Shown here: positions 21,593 to 33,766 of the stretch, one piece after another
Numbering within the stretch: the stretch's first letter is position 1
Layout of the letters: the number at the start of each line of letters is the position of its first letter
NCBI GenBank assembly: GCA_019828545.1
Contig: JACVRA010000044.1
Coordinates: forward strand, 434,001 to 498,000
DNA length: 64,000 nt
Source: Paracamarosporium sp. OC-R06-R3
Lineage: Eukaryota > Ascomycota > Dothideomycetes > Pleosporales > Didymosphaeriaceae
Direction: 5' to 3'
The notes under the pieces: model-generated
The model's database searches: none
What the model was told of the DNA's origin: nothing
What the model saw: the letters and a program-made list of their open reading frames with translations, nothing else
Made by a program: the position numbers and the translations under genes

Positions 21593-24500
21593 GCTGATGC
21601 TAAAGTTTTGAGCAATAGCACAAGGAGAACCAAAGAGCGTGTGCTATCTGAACCCTGTTTTCTGCCATGCTTTATACGTACCCATGGTAGTGGTCTAGAA
21701 GAGATTCATTCGAGTGCTGAAGCTTTTAATGACCACCGAATGGTACAGGGCAAGGCGAGAGGCTTGGATGGCGATTCATCTATCCCATAAAAGGGTTGGT
21801 TGTGTGCAGGCTAGCCGTCTTTGGAAGGGACTTGGCATTGGATCTTCGGTCGATCCGGTTACGCTAAAGATCGACCCAAGGGCTCACTCAGTCCTATCTC
21901 TTTGATCCTGCGCGGCTTGAGCACATTAGGACGATGAGCATCTGCACGGCGTATCTAAGCGATATATCCAGTAGTCGTAGTAACTTGTGAGTGTGCGAAG
22001 GTTACTTCGTATCTTTGAGTAGACAACGAGGGAATTCGCCGGGCTGTCAAGGTGGCGCAGGCTGGGTGCAGCTGGCGCCTTGCGCAAGCGTAGCTAAGAG
22101 CGCGTGGCGCCCAGGTACTAGGCTGAATATCGCCAAATATTTCTTGATTCAACCCTTTTTGTGATGGACAACTCATCATAGACCATAGTCTTCAAAGAGT
22201 GAACTAGGACTTTTTGTCGGCTTACCCCACCAAAGCGTTCTCTTCGGGGAGCGGGACCGGCCTAGGCCGAGTGGCTTCAGTGTTCCCCCCAGAGAGCAGT
22301 GAGTGACTAGATCTAGCAGGGTGTAGCATAAGAGGTCGCTATTAGCTATGGCGATGTGGATACGGCCTTTTTCAACTGCACTGTACGCTTGTGCCAACAA
22401 GACTCCACACTAAGGCACAGAGACATCCGTGATCCACTCCCTAGCTTCCTCGTCGTAGCGGTGTTACGCGCTGCGCAAGGTTTTGAGGATTTATAAAGAC
22501 TACTCTTAGTAGATACCGGCATACGAAAGGATCTTTACTGCGTGATGTACGAAGACAATAGTGTGCTTGCGAATAAACCTATGGTTAAGAAGGCACCGAC
22601 TGACGATTACACAGAGACCAGGCGAAAGAAAGATGAAAGGAGATAAGACTGACCTAGAAATGTGATCGCAGAGGATTATCTACCCATACGCACCGTAATT
22701 CAAAAGTCACATTATTTGCCACCATGTCTTGGCTGGATAGGTCACCTAGATTAAACGAGCGGGAAGATGCGATTGGCTATAGGGAGGCCTCTTCAGCACG
22801 GGACTTTTGGACCGGTGGTTTCCACTACGTTCCGCGAGTAAGCCAACGAATGCTCCGTATCTACCGGCATAGTACGGTAGAATGCTGAAGCCTAACATGC
22901 TACTCACATTACCAAGGCAATCGTGCTGCCACAGCACCTTCAAAAAATTACCATAAGGTAGCTTGGTGATACCTTTGGATCTGTATGTATTCGACTTTCG
23001 GAGATACTTGACTTCGTACAGTTAAGCCATTGCACATGGGAGGAGGCAACCCTTTGAGACACAACGTCCTCCAAGTCAATTCTAGCAATCTTAAGCAACT
23101 GCAGCCACTATTGGCCTATATATGCCGCTGAAAACCGTTCAAAGTTGAAAGAGCGAAAAGAACCTTCATGGCGACTGGCCGTGGGACTCCGTCAACAACC
23201 GAGCACAGATCAGTCGATCTCTTGCATGCATAAGGTTTCTCTGCACCACTATGGCGGTCCCAGTGTATCTAACCGCGGACCAAGACACACTTCAGAATAA
23301 TGACAGTTCCTGTTGATACGGCTTTTTCACATATCTGACAATTCCACCACTGTAGTCAATTACGTCGCAAATCGCCTCATGTACTCGTTGATATCTTGTC
23401 TGGTTTACCTCACGTTTCTTCGATCACTAGACACGGCCGGAACAATTTCCTGCTTCGTAAGGAGTGAAGGTGTGAAAGAGGAAAGTGCTTCGCTTGCGGT
23501 GTTGCCCGCTGATTAGGTTGCAGTCTAGATATGCTCGTGTATGTCTCTTGCCACCATTTTTATGGGGTCCTGGAAACGACGGCATCTTGCCGTTTGATCC
23601 TGAGCTGTTAGCATAGGTACGATGAAGATGTAGGCTGATGGCTGATCAGCGATGTCATGTGCATGACAAGACTTCTAGAACAACGTAGAACAGTCCAGGT
23701 CTTATTTTGGAGCTGCACGGCAGCCGCGAGCCTTCGGGTTTCTCCTGTCGTAATAGGTAATCTGATCGAATATCAGGCAGAGAGCCAAATTTCCCATGCA
23801 CGGAAATCGCATCATTGCTTCTACCCGTTTTGCGTGCCTACTCGCTCTCAGGGAGACTAGGTCCATGCTTTGCGGAGTACTCTGGGATCTTCCCATTTCC
23901 TACTATACAGGGTAAGTGCACCGATTCACATCGGTCGTTACAACAAGCACTAAGACGACAAGACCAACCACGAGGAGCCTTGTGCTTGACTTGTAGCCGC
24001 CTGCCATAAGCAGAAGGTCAAGAGCCTCATCACAACAAGATAAGCCATTCAAGCCTTCGCCAATAATCACTTGCATCGGCCCTCCTCGGGGAATATTACA
24101 GGACCATGAAATGACGGCCGCTTTGGGCAGGTGAGCTATTAAGCGACGGTGCCTGGCTGTACCCACCAATGATGATCAACTCGCCCCCGGCAAAGCTTCG
24201 TCGCCAAGCCACCGACTACATATCTCAAACCACAACCTAAGGCCTCCTAAGTGGGCTATATTAACTTCCACATGCTTGGCAGCAGCATGGCTGGACTGTA
24301 CAATGCCCTTCGCAACGGGAGTTGACATGTCAGGTATGGCTGGGTAATATGTACCTCGACATTCCTATTCGAACCCTGATGCTCCGATAAGAATGTTTCC
24401 AAAGCTGTGGGAAACAATTTACGCGGATCTTTAGGACCGTGGGCACCAATCATGTTCTTGTCGGGCCACAGATACCGACTTCGACACTCCACCATCGTGA

Positions 24501-24644
24501 ACTACCTAAAGGAGATGTCGTGGCCGACAATCTCTATAAAGCCTCGACAATTCCGCATCTTTAATGTTCATCAAGGTGCTCATCAGCTTCATTGACAACA
24601 TCAATCACTCATCCAGAGGTTTTTATACCCAGCAACTTTTCACC
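21593..24644. other. 3-kb gene-poor stretch
   Basis: Only short scattered frames occur, none with a recognisable domain. A GC-rich patch near 22035-22105 and another near 22230-22310 differ in composition from their surroundings and could be remnants of a mobile element, but I could not find terminal repeats or a transposase frame. The last 110 bp hold the promoter of the deuterolysin gene. Confidence 0.45.
24535..24540 (+). promoter_or_regulatory. TATA box of the deuterolysin gene
   Basis: TATAAA lies 110 bp before the ATG at 24645. Together with the strongly biased codon use of the gene, this suggests a highly expressed TATA-type promoter. Confidence 0.5.
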
Positions 24645-25796
24645 ATGAAGGTTCTTTCCCTCGCTGCCCTTATCTCCTTGGTCAACGCCTCTGTTGTCAG
24701 CAAGCGTGCCTCTCCTCTGGATGTGAAGCTTGAGTTGACCGGCAACACGGCCGTTAAGGCTTCCATCACCAACACTGGTGCCGATGCCATCAAGGTCTGG
24801 AAGACTGGTTCCATCTTTGGGGAGCACGCCACCGAGAAGGCACAGGTCTTCCAAGGCAGTAAGTGAACCTCCAACAGCTTGGAGGATATTCCTAAATATG
24901 TTCTCACACGACTACAGGCTCCAAGGTCGCTTTCGCCGGTATTAAGGTCCGTGTGACGACTGATAACATTCCCGAAGATTCTTTCCAAGTCATTGCCCCT
25001 GGTGAGACTGTGGAGACTTCCTTCGATGTTGCGGAGTTGCACGATCTCAGCAACGGTGGTGCCTTCGATATTGCCTCAGCCGGCACTTTCTCTACCGCTG
25101 CTGTCGACTCCACTGAGATCACGGGTGCTGTCGCTTTCTCTAGCAACACCATTACCGCTGACATCAACGGTGCCGAGGCCGAGAAGGTTCGCCGTGACTT
25201 CGTGAAGCGATCAGCTGTTCAGTCTGACTGCACTGGCACTAAGAGGACATCCACTGTCAACGCTCTTGCCAATTGCCGCACCCTCGCTCTAGCTGCCGCC
25301 TCTGCCGCCTCTTCCAACACCGCCAAGGTGAACGAGTACTTCAAGTCGACTACTTCCAGCACCATCTCTACTCTCACGACCGTCTTCAACAGGGTCGCCA
25401 CTGAGTGCGGTTCTTCCACTTCTGGTGCTTCCAGGACCTACTGCACTGACGTGTACGGCAACGGCTGCTCATCCAACGTTTTGGCTTACACTCTCCCGTC
25501 TGGAAGCTACATTGTCAACTGCCCTCTGTACTTCAGCGCTCTCCCTGCTCTTACCAGGTCCTGCCACGCTCAGGACCAGGCAACCACTACTCTCCACGAG
25601 GTCACTCACTTGAGCCAGATTAAGGGAACCGATGACTTGGGCTACGGCTACACCGCCGCTACCCGCCTTTCCACCTCCTCTGCGCTCAACAATGCTGACA
25701 GCTATGCTCTGTTTGCTAACGGTACGTCCTTATGGGGTTGATCGATATAATGCATCGTTCGCTAATTCGTTTATAGCTATCTACGCTGGCTGCTAA
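24645..25796 (+). CDS. Deuterolysin (aspzincin) metalloprotease, peptidase family M35
   Basis: Three exons: 24645-24858, 24918-25721 and 25777-25796, 345 residues; introns 59 and 55 bp. A signal peptide (MKVLSLAALISLVNA) precedes a propeptide of about 150 residues ending in a Kex2-like KR (168-169). The catalytic domain contains HEVTH at 298-302 and GTDDLGYG at 308-315, the HExxH plus GTxDxxYG signature in which an Asp is the third zinc ligand. Cysteines fit the family's conserved disulfides. The last exon adds only AIYAGC. Length matches the family (about 350). Codons end mostly in C or G, far more biased than in neighbours, suggesting high expression. Known role: secreted, heat-stable neutral zinc protease acting on basic proteins. 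Confidence 0.93.
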
Positions 25797-26843
25797 ATGC
25801 ACCAACTGCTCGGGAAGCACAAAACATGCATCAAATTTGTTGCTTGATGGCTGATGAAGCATTGATGAATGATGATGATTGGCTGAATGAGTGAAGCACA
25901 AGTTGCCATAGGTGTTAATATATAGTACCTAAAGCAAACTCATTCTTCAATGTTTAATGTCTTAAAAAAACGTTCAGTGACCGTAATTATGATGCAACAC
26001 CATTTTGTGAGGTTGGGAAAAGCTTTTGTTGCGTCAAATGAGGCTCTGCTTGCGACTTTACAAAAAGGTCGTAGAATTGCAGGGATGTGTGAGCCGTACC
26101 CGCGCCTACTTACTTTATTTGCGTGATCGCTTAGCGGTCGTTCGACTTATACAATTGACACTTACGGCCGTTACCAATGAGCATGTGTCACGCGTCTACT
26201 CTAGTGTGAACGCAGGTCTCGTAAACCAAGTTCATTCACTTAGCGAAAATATCTGGCATTGGACGATGGCGCACAACTCAGTTATAAAGTCACGCCATCA
26301 GTATGGACTCCATGATACTTATTCTGAATAAGATTAAACTGTCCAAGTCTCGATTGTTAGTTAGTGGAATGAAGGGTCATTTAGGCATCGTATTCAACTC
26401 TAGTTCTGCCCTAACAAACATATTCAAGTAAAACATAATAATGCTTAGCTACTGTGTAAGCATTTTGATTGGTCGCAATGGTCAGTAATGTTGGAGCGAT
26501 ATGCACGTGCGGACGCGGGTCTTGCTCCGGATTAGCCAAGCATCCGTATTTTTCTCGGTTTTAATTCTCATTCGCAGTGTGCTGATGTCATGCTATTGTT
26601 TTACTATTTTGAACACGGCTTACTCTTTAAGGCTTCTGGGCGTTTGTCCTGAACCAGAAAATGTGCGAGTGCTCATTCTTGGGTAGCAACTGTTATGTAT
26701 TGAAGGAACACGATCGCTGTCCTTGACCCTGAGTCGTGAATACGAAGATGGCTATATATGACACGTTCACCTTCGCAAATATTGAGCATATCACACCCAC
26801 TAAATTTTGGAGAAAGTAATCTTTCAGTCAGATCAGATACACT
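25797..26843. other. Intergenic
   Basis: 1.05 kb, AT-rich. A 101-codon frame at 26026-26331 has no domain support. The end contains a TATATAT element before the cysteine-rich gene. Nothing else recognised. Confidence 0.5.
26753..26759 (+). promoter_or_regulatory. TATA-like element of the cysteine-rich protein gene
   Basis: TATATAT lies 85 bp before the ATG at 26844. Assignment rests on consensus and spacing. Confidence 0.35.
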
Positions 26844-27241
26844 ATGCGCTTCTTACCCTTCACTTTACTCGGAACTGCTTGCTCTGTGGCGGTTGCGACA
26901 CCTGTCGCAAAAGATCGCATTTGCCAAGCAATATGCTATCCCTTTGAACCAACATGTTCTCCTGGCTCAGTACGACTTCTCTTACACATTTGAGTATCCA
27001 TCATACCCTAACGCAGTCGCAGTTCCCGGTCCAAGAGGGCAATTGCTGGACTTGTTGTTCCGAGACTTCACCTCCGCCCGTCGAAGCTTGCCAAGCTATC
27101 TGCTATCCCTCTGAACCAGCATGCGCTGCGCCATCTGTATGTAACAATCGAATTCAATCCAGAACTCCAGTCGTTAACAAAAGTCAGTACCCTAAATATG
27201 ATTCCGGATGCTGGATGTGCTGCTCTAAGCAAGGAGCTTGA
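26844..27241 (+). CDS. Cysteine-rich secreted protein with two tandem Cys modules (effector-like)
   Basis: Two exons: 26844-26969 and 27017-27241, 116 residues, 47-bp intron with a perfect CTAAC branch site. The signal peptide is MRFLPFTLLGTACSVAVA. After it come two copies of one module. Copy 1 has CQAICYPFEPTC at 27-38 and CWTCC at 52-56; copy 2 has CQAICYPSEPAC at 67-78 and CWMCC at 107-111. The mature chain holds 13 cysteines. The pattern per copy is C-x3-C-x6-C...C-x2-C-C. The two copies share 31 of 35 bases at their starts, so the duplication is fairly recent. I recognise no named family. The intron cuts copy 1 between its two Cys groups. In-frame codons beyond the stop encode two more cysteines. 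Confidence 0.7.
26922..26956 (+). repeat. Direct repeat copy 1 (partner at 27089-27123)
   Basis: This 35-base stretch encoding CQAICYPFEPTC matches 27089-27123 at 31 of 35 positions. It marks the internal duplication of the cysteine module. Confidence 0.85.
27089..27123 (+). repeat. Direct repeat copy 2 (partner at 26922-26956)
   Basis: Second copy of the duplicated module start, encoding CQAICYPSEPAC. Of the four differences from copy 1, two are synonymous. Confidence 0.85.
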
Positions 27242-29643
27242 AGAGGCGCTAAGTCCGGTGCGCAGTCAAACAAATCATGTGATAACGGAGACTCATGTCA
27301 CAACATATAGTATGGCAAGTCTACTGTGTATTTTCCTCAGGATATGGTTTCCTAGCGGATAGCCTAGATAATATCAGCATATCTGTTGATTTTGGTCTTT
27401 GACGCCGTGAGTGCCTTTTCATGTTCCGCCTTTCCGACCCATTCCTTGAATGATTACCAAATATGACTAAACACGTATCACTACTTATGTGAGATCACGC
27501 AGAGGGTGATCAAAAAGAGGGTCAGAAGATTGTGTATCAACTATCTGTCGAGCTCTCAACTGAGCTGTGTGGCCTATATACGCTAGGTGCTAGGCAAACA
27601 TGTGAGCACGTGCACCAAAGCTCCTGCACCAAAGCTCCTGCCGTCACAACTTAAATAACTGTATCATTCAATTAAGGAGAAGTGTGCGGTGGAAAATCAT
27701 CCAAACATGTCAAAATTACAAATGCCCTGGAAACGACATAAGTAGTATCTGATGGTAGCTTGCGCCACACACTACTACCCGATGTTCCCACCCGATTTGC
27801 ACTGTTTATTTTAAATGTATTCTGAATCTGAAACCGTGACTCATCGAGTACATTACAAAAAGATCTCAGTGAGCACCTACACCTACTTCAAAGATGCCCA
27901 CTTCATCTTCCACCAGGCCGACTTTCCTTCTTGGTCTCCATTATTTTGTCGAGATGCAAATGTGTAACTTGCTATATCATCATTCCTGTTATAATAAACT
28001 AGAAGAATATCAACGTGGTCATCCATCTCTCCGTCTTCTTAAGCTGCCACCATACCCTGAATCTGAGGCCAAAGGGTTCATTCCAACCAATACTTCCTCA
28101 CTTACGACTTGAGTAGCTGAATGAAGGTCAATTCAACGACTTGCGTCTTCATCTGCTGGATAGATGCCTAGTCTGAGCTGTATTCGCTCATGTCTATGTA
28201 ATCTGCGGGGGATCTGGGTGCATATTTTCTTAGGACATAATGATGATCGGTACGCTTGAACAAATTAGGGGCTCGTGGCTCAGTTTCCTCTGGTATATGG
28301 GATGAGAAAGTGATATACCTCTTTTTGGCTTTCTCACTGCTTTGTTTGGAGAAGTAACTGTACCCAAAGTTGGGTCCACGATTTTGGCTTGATATCGAGT
28401 ATTTGCAACGGCGAACCCAACAGTGGCGGCTGAGATTTTGATGTATTCGCGCAAGACCTCAACAGATCGCGCATTTGCTTCATCCCTTTGTGCCTATACA
28501 ATCTCGGACAGCTCCTCATGATGTGCAACAGCATAGGTGAGGGCAAGCTACGCGTGCCACCATCCACGTTGAGCCGTGATCGTCCATTTACTTGCCATCT
28601 CCGCCTCCTGATCGTCTTTTACTTTATTCAGTTGCTTTCACGTACGATCCATGCAAACGGTCATACCCTCTTGGAAGCATAAACATCAGTCAATCTCACA
28701 TTGCAGACAAAAGAACCTATTCTTGTTGACTGAATGCAATGTGTGTGTACATCCACGGGCGACAACATGCCAAAGGTTTTTCGATTTCTCCTGCCGTGCG
28801 AGCTTAATGCTATTGCACTAGTCAACGAACACACAAAACTCAAAGCCATTGAAAATGTACCCTAGTCGATCTTTGCTATGCTCCATTTAAATCTGCCAGG
28901 TTCTGAAGAGTATGCCATCCGGTTGGGGAAAGGCAAATGTTGCCTTGATTCCAGAGGCAGTGGTGGTCCCCGACAACCAAGTCGGTTTATAAAGAGAGTC
29001 TATGCGGGAAGATGTCGTGTCCATGGTGTTCCCGTGTGATTGAAGGTTAATGCATACCCGCGTGTCGGCGAAGGAGCATTTTTGGATTATGTATACGTGT
29101 TGATATCATTTGCATGCCATTCTCGGAGTGAAAGAGCGAGGCCGCCACCCTTCAACTTTGAGTATAAGAAAACAACAGAGATCTTCAAATAATCGACGAG
29201 TCGCTCATATCTGTTCAGTGCAGTTCGTGTATTTAACAGAGTTTGTATGCCGTAGACCTAATTTCGCACGGTCTCGTATTTGATTGGCTGCCTCAAGGTC
29301 ACTAGCATCAGACTTCGCTGAGTTGGACAGCTGATTGGTCAACTGGAAACGGCACGTGACTCTTAGAGCACTGTCACGCCGAAAAACCAGAAGCGCAAGG
29401 TGCGAATGGCAATGAACATGCTATGCCACGCAATCTACTCCATAATCCCCTTTTTTCGTCATGGTGAATAGGGGCACCACGATCATGACTTGCTGTCCAA
29501 CCCCCCCGGAAGACGACATCTTTCGTTCAAGAACCTATTAGCCAACTTTTTCGAAGGTACAGCTCAACGCACATGACAAAGAGACAACGTACACTAATAT
29601 CTTGAAAGTATATTTGCACGACTTTTTTTCGATTGTTATCATA
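27242..29643. other. 2.4-kb gene-poor stretch
   Basis: The first 69 bp continue the reading frame of the cysteine-rich gene past its TGA to a TAG at 27308-27310. A perfect 14-bp tandem duplication lies at 27611-27638. Short frames at 27894-28112 and on the minus strand near 28170-28450 look weakly protein-like but lack starts or domains, and may be relics. The end forms the promoter and leader of the carboxylesterase. Confidence 0.45.
27611..27638. repeat. 14-bp perfect tandem duplication
   Basis: TGCACCAAAGCTCC occurs twice head to tail, preceded by a CACGTG at 27608-27613 that overlaps the first copy. No function can be assigned. Confidence 0.7.
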
Positions 29644-31291
29644 ATGAAACCTTATCTTAAGGTGACCGCTCTTTTCGGGATTGCAACGCAACTCAACGCG
29701 GCAGCTTTCGCGCAAGCTACTACTGGCCCCATCGTTGACCTAGGGTATGCTAAATACCGCGGCCACTACAACGATACCCTCAGCATCAATGAATTTCACA
29801 GTCTTCGCTTTGCGGAACCTCCAGTGGGAGCATTACGGTGGAAAGCGCCGCAGCCATACATCCCGCGGAACCTTACCAATACTGTCATAGACGCTACGCA
29901 ATTCGGCTCCCCTTGTGTGCAAGGCTACCCGCAGTGGACTATCTCCGGACCTGTGCAAGCTGCAGGCTCGGAAGACTGTTTGTTTCTGGATGTTTATGCT
30001 CCTGCCAATGCGACCAAAGACAGCAAGCTCCCAGTCGTATTGAGTATACCGGGCGGCGGCTATGTGATGGGCTACGCAGGTCAAAGCGCGCCGTATGCAT
30101 TAATGAGGCACTCGGAGAACTCATTCATCTTTATGACTATGCAATATCGTCTCGGCGCGTACGGTTTCTTAGGATCCACTAATTATACACAAGAAGGTGG
30201 TGCGCCAAACGTCGGTCTATTAGACCAGCGGCTTGCGATGGAGTGGGTGCAACAACACATCGAAGCTTTTGGAGGCGACCCATCGAAAGTGACGATCCAA
30301 GGCGGAAGCGCAGGTGGCGGAAGTGTGACAGATCATTTGATCTGGAGAGGTGGCCTAGAACAGCCGCCGTTTCGCGCGGCCATGGCGGACTTCCCCTGGT
30401 GGCAGCAGAACCTGAATGAAGAACAATTGACAAAGCAGTATGAAAATTTGCTAGTATCAGCAAACTGTTCGACACTCGAATGCTTGCAGGCAATTCCAGA
30501 AGAGAGGTTGAAAGAGGCAACCCAAGCAACTTACATTTCGGCATACACAGACAAAGCCTACGGTTATGGAAACTTTTACTATGGACCTTACGTCGACGGG
30601 GATTTGATCCGTGATTTACCTTCTCGTGAATTCCGTGCAGGACACTTCTCGAAAGTCCCTACGTGGGCGAGCAGAGAAGGGTACGAAGGTTGGACGTTCA
30701 GTAATCAGTCGATGACTACTACCGAGGAAGAAGCCGAGGATTTACAAATTCAATTTCCACATGCCGACGCAGCGTTTGTGAACAATGTTTTTGAATTGTA
30801 TCCTCGCCAGCAATTCAATTCCACGTTTTGGCAACGTTTGACTTGGTTCGGGTACGTCCAAGCCTATTCCTCTCCAACCAGCATGGCTAATACAATACAG
30901 GGACTTTTCCATCAATTGTCCAACGTACTACGTCGCATCCTCACTCGCCACATCGCAAGTGCCTATCTACAAACAGGTCTTCAATGTTGGTACGCAACTC
31001 CACGGAGCCGTTGGTCCCTATCTGAGCGACCTTGATTATGCATCTGAGCCTGGCGCAAATGTGACGCTAGCAAATATAATAAGAGACTGGTGGGCTTCTT
31101 TCGTCGTTCACAACGACCCGAACGCACAAAGCTGGAGCGGTGTGGCAAAGCCGATCTGGCCTGGATATGCAACAGCCGGGGAAGTAATGAGCGTGAATTT
31201 CACGGAACTTGGAGCCGTTGATGACAAGTACTACGACAACACCGATCGATGCGATTTCTTCTGGGAGAACGGTAAAACGGTGCAGAATTAG
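29644..31291 (+). CDS. Secreted type-B carboxylesterase/lipase
   Basis: Two exons: 29644-30851 and 30901-31291, 532 residues, 49-bp intron. The splice restores WFGDFSINCPTYY, typical of fungal members. A signal peptide (MKPYLKVTALFGIATQLNAAAFA) is followed by the alpha/beta-hydrolase fold. The oxyanion-hole GGG lies at 137-139. The nucleophile elbow GGSAGG places Ser at 222. The acid region reads SREGYEG where many relatives have xxxEG, and the His region reads QLHGAVGPYL in the second exon. Several N-x-S/T sites suggest glycosylation. Known role of the family: hydrolysis of carboxylic esters such as lipids or xenobiotics; exact substrate unknown. Confidence 0.9.
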
Positions 31292-31743
31292 GGTAAACCT
31301 ACATAACTACAAGCCTACATAACCGTTTAATGCGAATATAATCTTGTATTTCTCAATATTCTCTAGTTCACTGTCATCGCTAGCTATCTGATTGCAATAC
31401 ACATACGTGCCCTCCTTAAGAGATTGTACATCTGTGTGCATGATACACATGTGGAAATTGAGCCATCGGTGGTGAAAATGTTCAGTAGAAGCCTTTTATT
31501 ATGTAGCATTTTTTGGGGTGCATACAAGTTAGATAAATCAGCGAGATATCCGGTAATCTATCCATGAATGAGCCTTAGTAAAGGTGGAAATCATCTTCCA
31601 CGATCTTTTACTTTTCATATCACTCGCCTCCGTTTGTTGTCTCTTTGTGATGGATATAGCTGACCGTACCCGTCTGACTACGTTCTTTCTTCACACCAAC
31701 TATTGTCGACCCAGCTCAGCAATAACACTCGACTTTTGTCACC
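31292..31743. other. Intergenic
   Basis: 452 AT-rich bp between the carboxylesterase and the next plus-strand gene. A pyrimidine-rich leader lies directly before the ATG at 31744. Nothing else recognised. Confidence 0.5.
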
Positions 31744-33079
31744 ATGCCACACAAACGCGAGCGCGCTGAGTCTGAGGACGACGAGGGTGAGAAGCAAACA
31801 TTGACGTATGCTTCACAAGTTCCATGGCTCAACTGCCTTACGAACCAATCCGAGAGTGACGAGGCCAGCGATGAGGCTAGCGATGAGGCCGGTGAGCAAG
31901 TAATGGACGGAGAAACTAACATCAAACTCATCAAAGAGACATGCAAGCTCACATACATCCTGTATCACAACATCCAAGAGCAAAACTCCCTTGCTTTGAT
32001 CCTCGAGTCACTGAATAAGAGCGAAACTACAACCAACGCCGAACTTACGAAGATCGTGAAGGCCTTACAATCGGGCTGGAAGGGACACATTGTGAACAAG
32101 TTTCTGCTACCGCATGTCGAAGAACTAATCCGAAAGTGGCGCGTCGCGCACCCGTATGCCCCCTTCGGTTCTCTGCCTTTACACGACCGTGCCGAGATCT
32201 GGTTGGCAGCTTATGATGCCGACGCGAAGAATATGATTGTTGCAATGTGGAGGCCAATCATACAGGCTCTTGATCTCGATAGCATCTTTAGGAAGCACCT
32301 GGCCGCCAAAGATGATAAGAAGATGGGGGCTATAAGAACAATGCTTCGCCAAAAGTATCACTTTGGATGCGAATGTACCTATCAGCACAGCATTGCGGAG
32401 AAACGAAAGGTGAGTATATCTTCAATATTCTATTAGGATCTTGATTGTCGTGTTTCATTGCAGGATATGCAACGTAGTGTTCGAGGTCCATGTTTCCCTA
32501 GCCTGCTGACGTATATAACAGAGCAAGACGATGGACGATTGGGCGGCATTCGCCACATTCAGTGGCTATGTCCCTAGTATCGTTCCCTTTGCGGACTTGC
32601 CGATCTCGCCCAAGACCCTGACCTTTGCCTCAGCAGACAACCCAGCGAAGAAGAGAAAAGGGACGCCGCGCGATAACGATCTCGACGATATTTTCGCAGT
32701 CTCCACGCAGGACGTTTCTGACGTGGCTAGCCTGGCTCCAGAATACTCGCTCCCGGCAGAAGAAGAAGACTGTCAAAGCGTCGAAAAGAGCTGCATAAAC
32801 TCGCACAACGAACCTCAGCCGTGCGATCTGTCCGTAGCCAATCCGCTTCCAACACCTAATATACCCGAGGGTTCTACGGAGCGCTCCGGAGTATTCCAGA
32901 ATGTACCTAACAAACCCTTGCTCTTTACGCCGACATTGCCACAAGAGAAACAAAAGGCTCTGACTCTAGAAGAATATTTTGGAATCACTGAGCCAAATTC
33001 TCCCACCGCTCCCACGCCTTCCGAGATTTCTTCATCTTCCGCCAAAAAGCAGTCATTCATGGACGATGAATTGCTCTAA
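31744..33079 (+). CDS. Unknown acidic, probably nuclear protein
   Basis: Two exons: 31744-32409 and 32522-33079, 407 residues, 112-bp intron (donor GTGAGT, acceptor CAG at 32519-32521). This intron is longer than most here. The nearer acceptor at 32463 would lead to an early stop. The N-terminus is charged, with a short SDEA repeat (SDEASDEASDEA). Residues 55-220 are predicted helical and look folded (HVEELIRKWRVAHPYAPFG, AEIWLAAYDADAKNMIVAMW). The second half is disordered, with KKRK and many Ser/Pro/Glu, ending MDDELL. No family recognised. A nuclear role is only suggested by composition. Confidence 0.65.
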
Positions 33080-33766
33080 GAGGAGGGCATACAACATGTG
33101 AGAATAAGGACACGTACGGCTCTCTATGGTTCTTAAACTTTGGCATCGACATTACACATGGATGCGTCCTGGGTGGTAAATTGGACGAGGAAATTATATC
33201 GTACTTGGACATGCAACATACCTTTGGACTGCTTGATCCCTAGCATTATCGAACAAGCAATATCCGAGGCATATTACATGGTGGAGATAGGCTAGGTAGT
33301 ATTGAGTCTTCCAGTTCAAAAGTTGAATAGTCCAACAATGATCCATTTTGGCTTGATACGAACGGGCCTTGAACGGACCGCGGACACTGTTTTTCCTTTC
33401 ACCCCCCTGCTCCGGTATTTATATACGCATTGCGCGCAAAACCTGCTAGTACTCAAATACAGGCAAGGCCACCTAAGGCGCGAGAGCATGTCCCTTGACT
33501 ATGACGGAGAAGGATTAGCTCATCTTGATCACCGAACAAGCATGGAGAACCTGAAGACTTCGTTCGTAGGGATGACTTTCGCGTAAGTAGTAATTTTCAT
33601 CAAAGCTCCAGTAAAAAGCGATGATAAGAACTATGAAGCTTGACATGATAATAAATAGATTCGAAGACGCTATAGTCTATCATGCACATGCTACTCTAGT
33701 AAACCCAATAAACGCCACTTATGCAGCCCGCTCTCCTATGCTATCAACCAATCAACAATGCCTACT
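33080..33766. other. Intergenic, between converging gene ends
   Basis: 687 bp between the unknown protein (plus) and the Old Yellow Enzyme gene (minus). A 94-codon frame at 33302-33586 has no support. Nothing recognised. Confidence 0.5.

Noticed and set aside
28170..28450. Minus-strand open stretch containing LFKRTDHHYVLRKYAPRSP
   Set aside because: Looks somewhat protein-like, but I found no start, no convincing splice partner and no family; possibly a gene relic.
32464..32521. Alternative acceptor after TTGCAG in the unknown acidic protein gene
   Set aside because: It shifts the frame and reaches a stop after about 40 codons, while the acceptor at 32521 keeps a 186-codon open exon.
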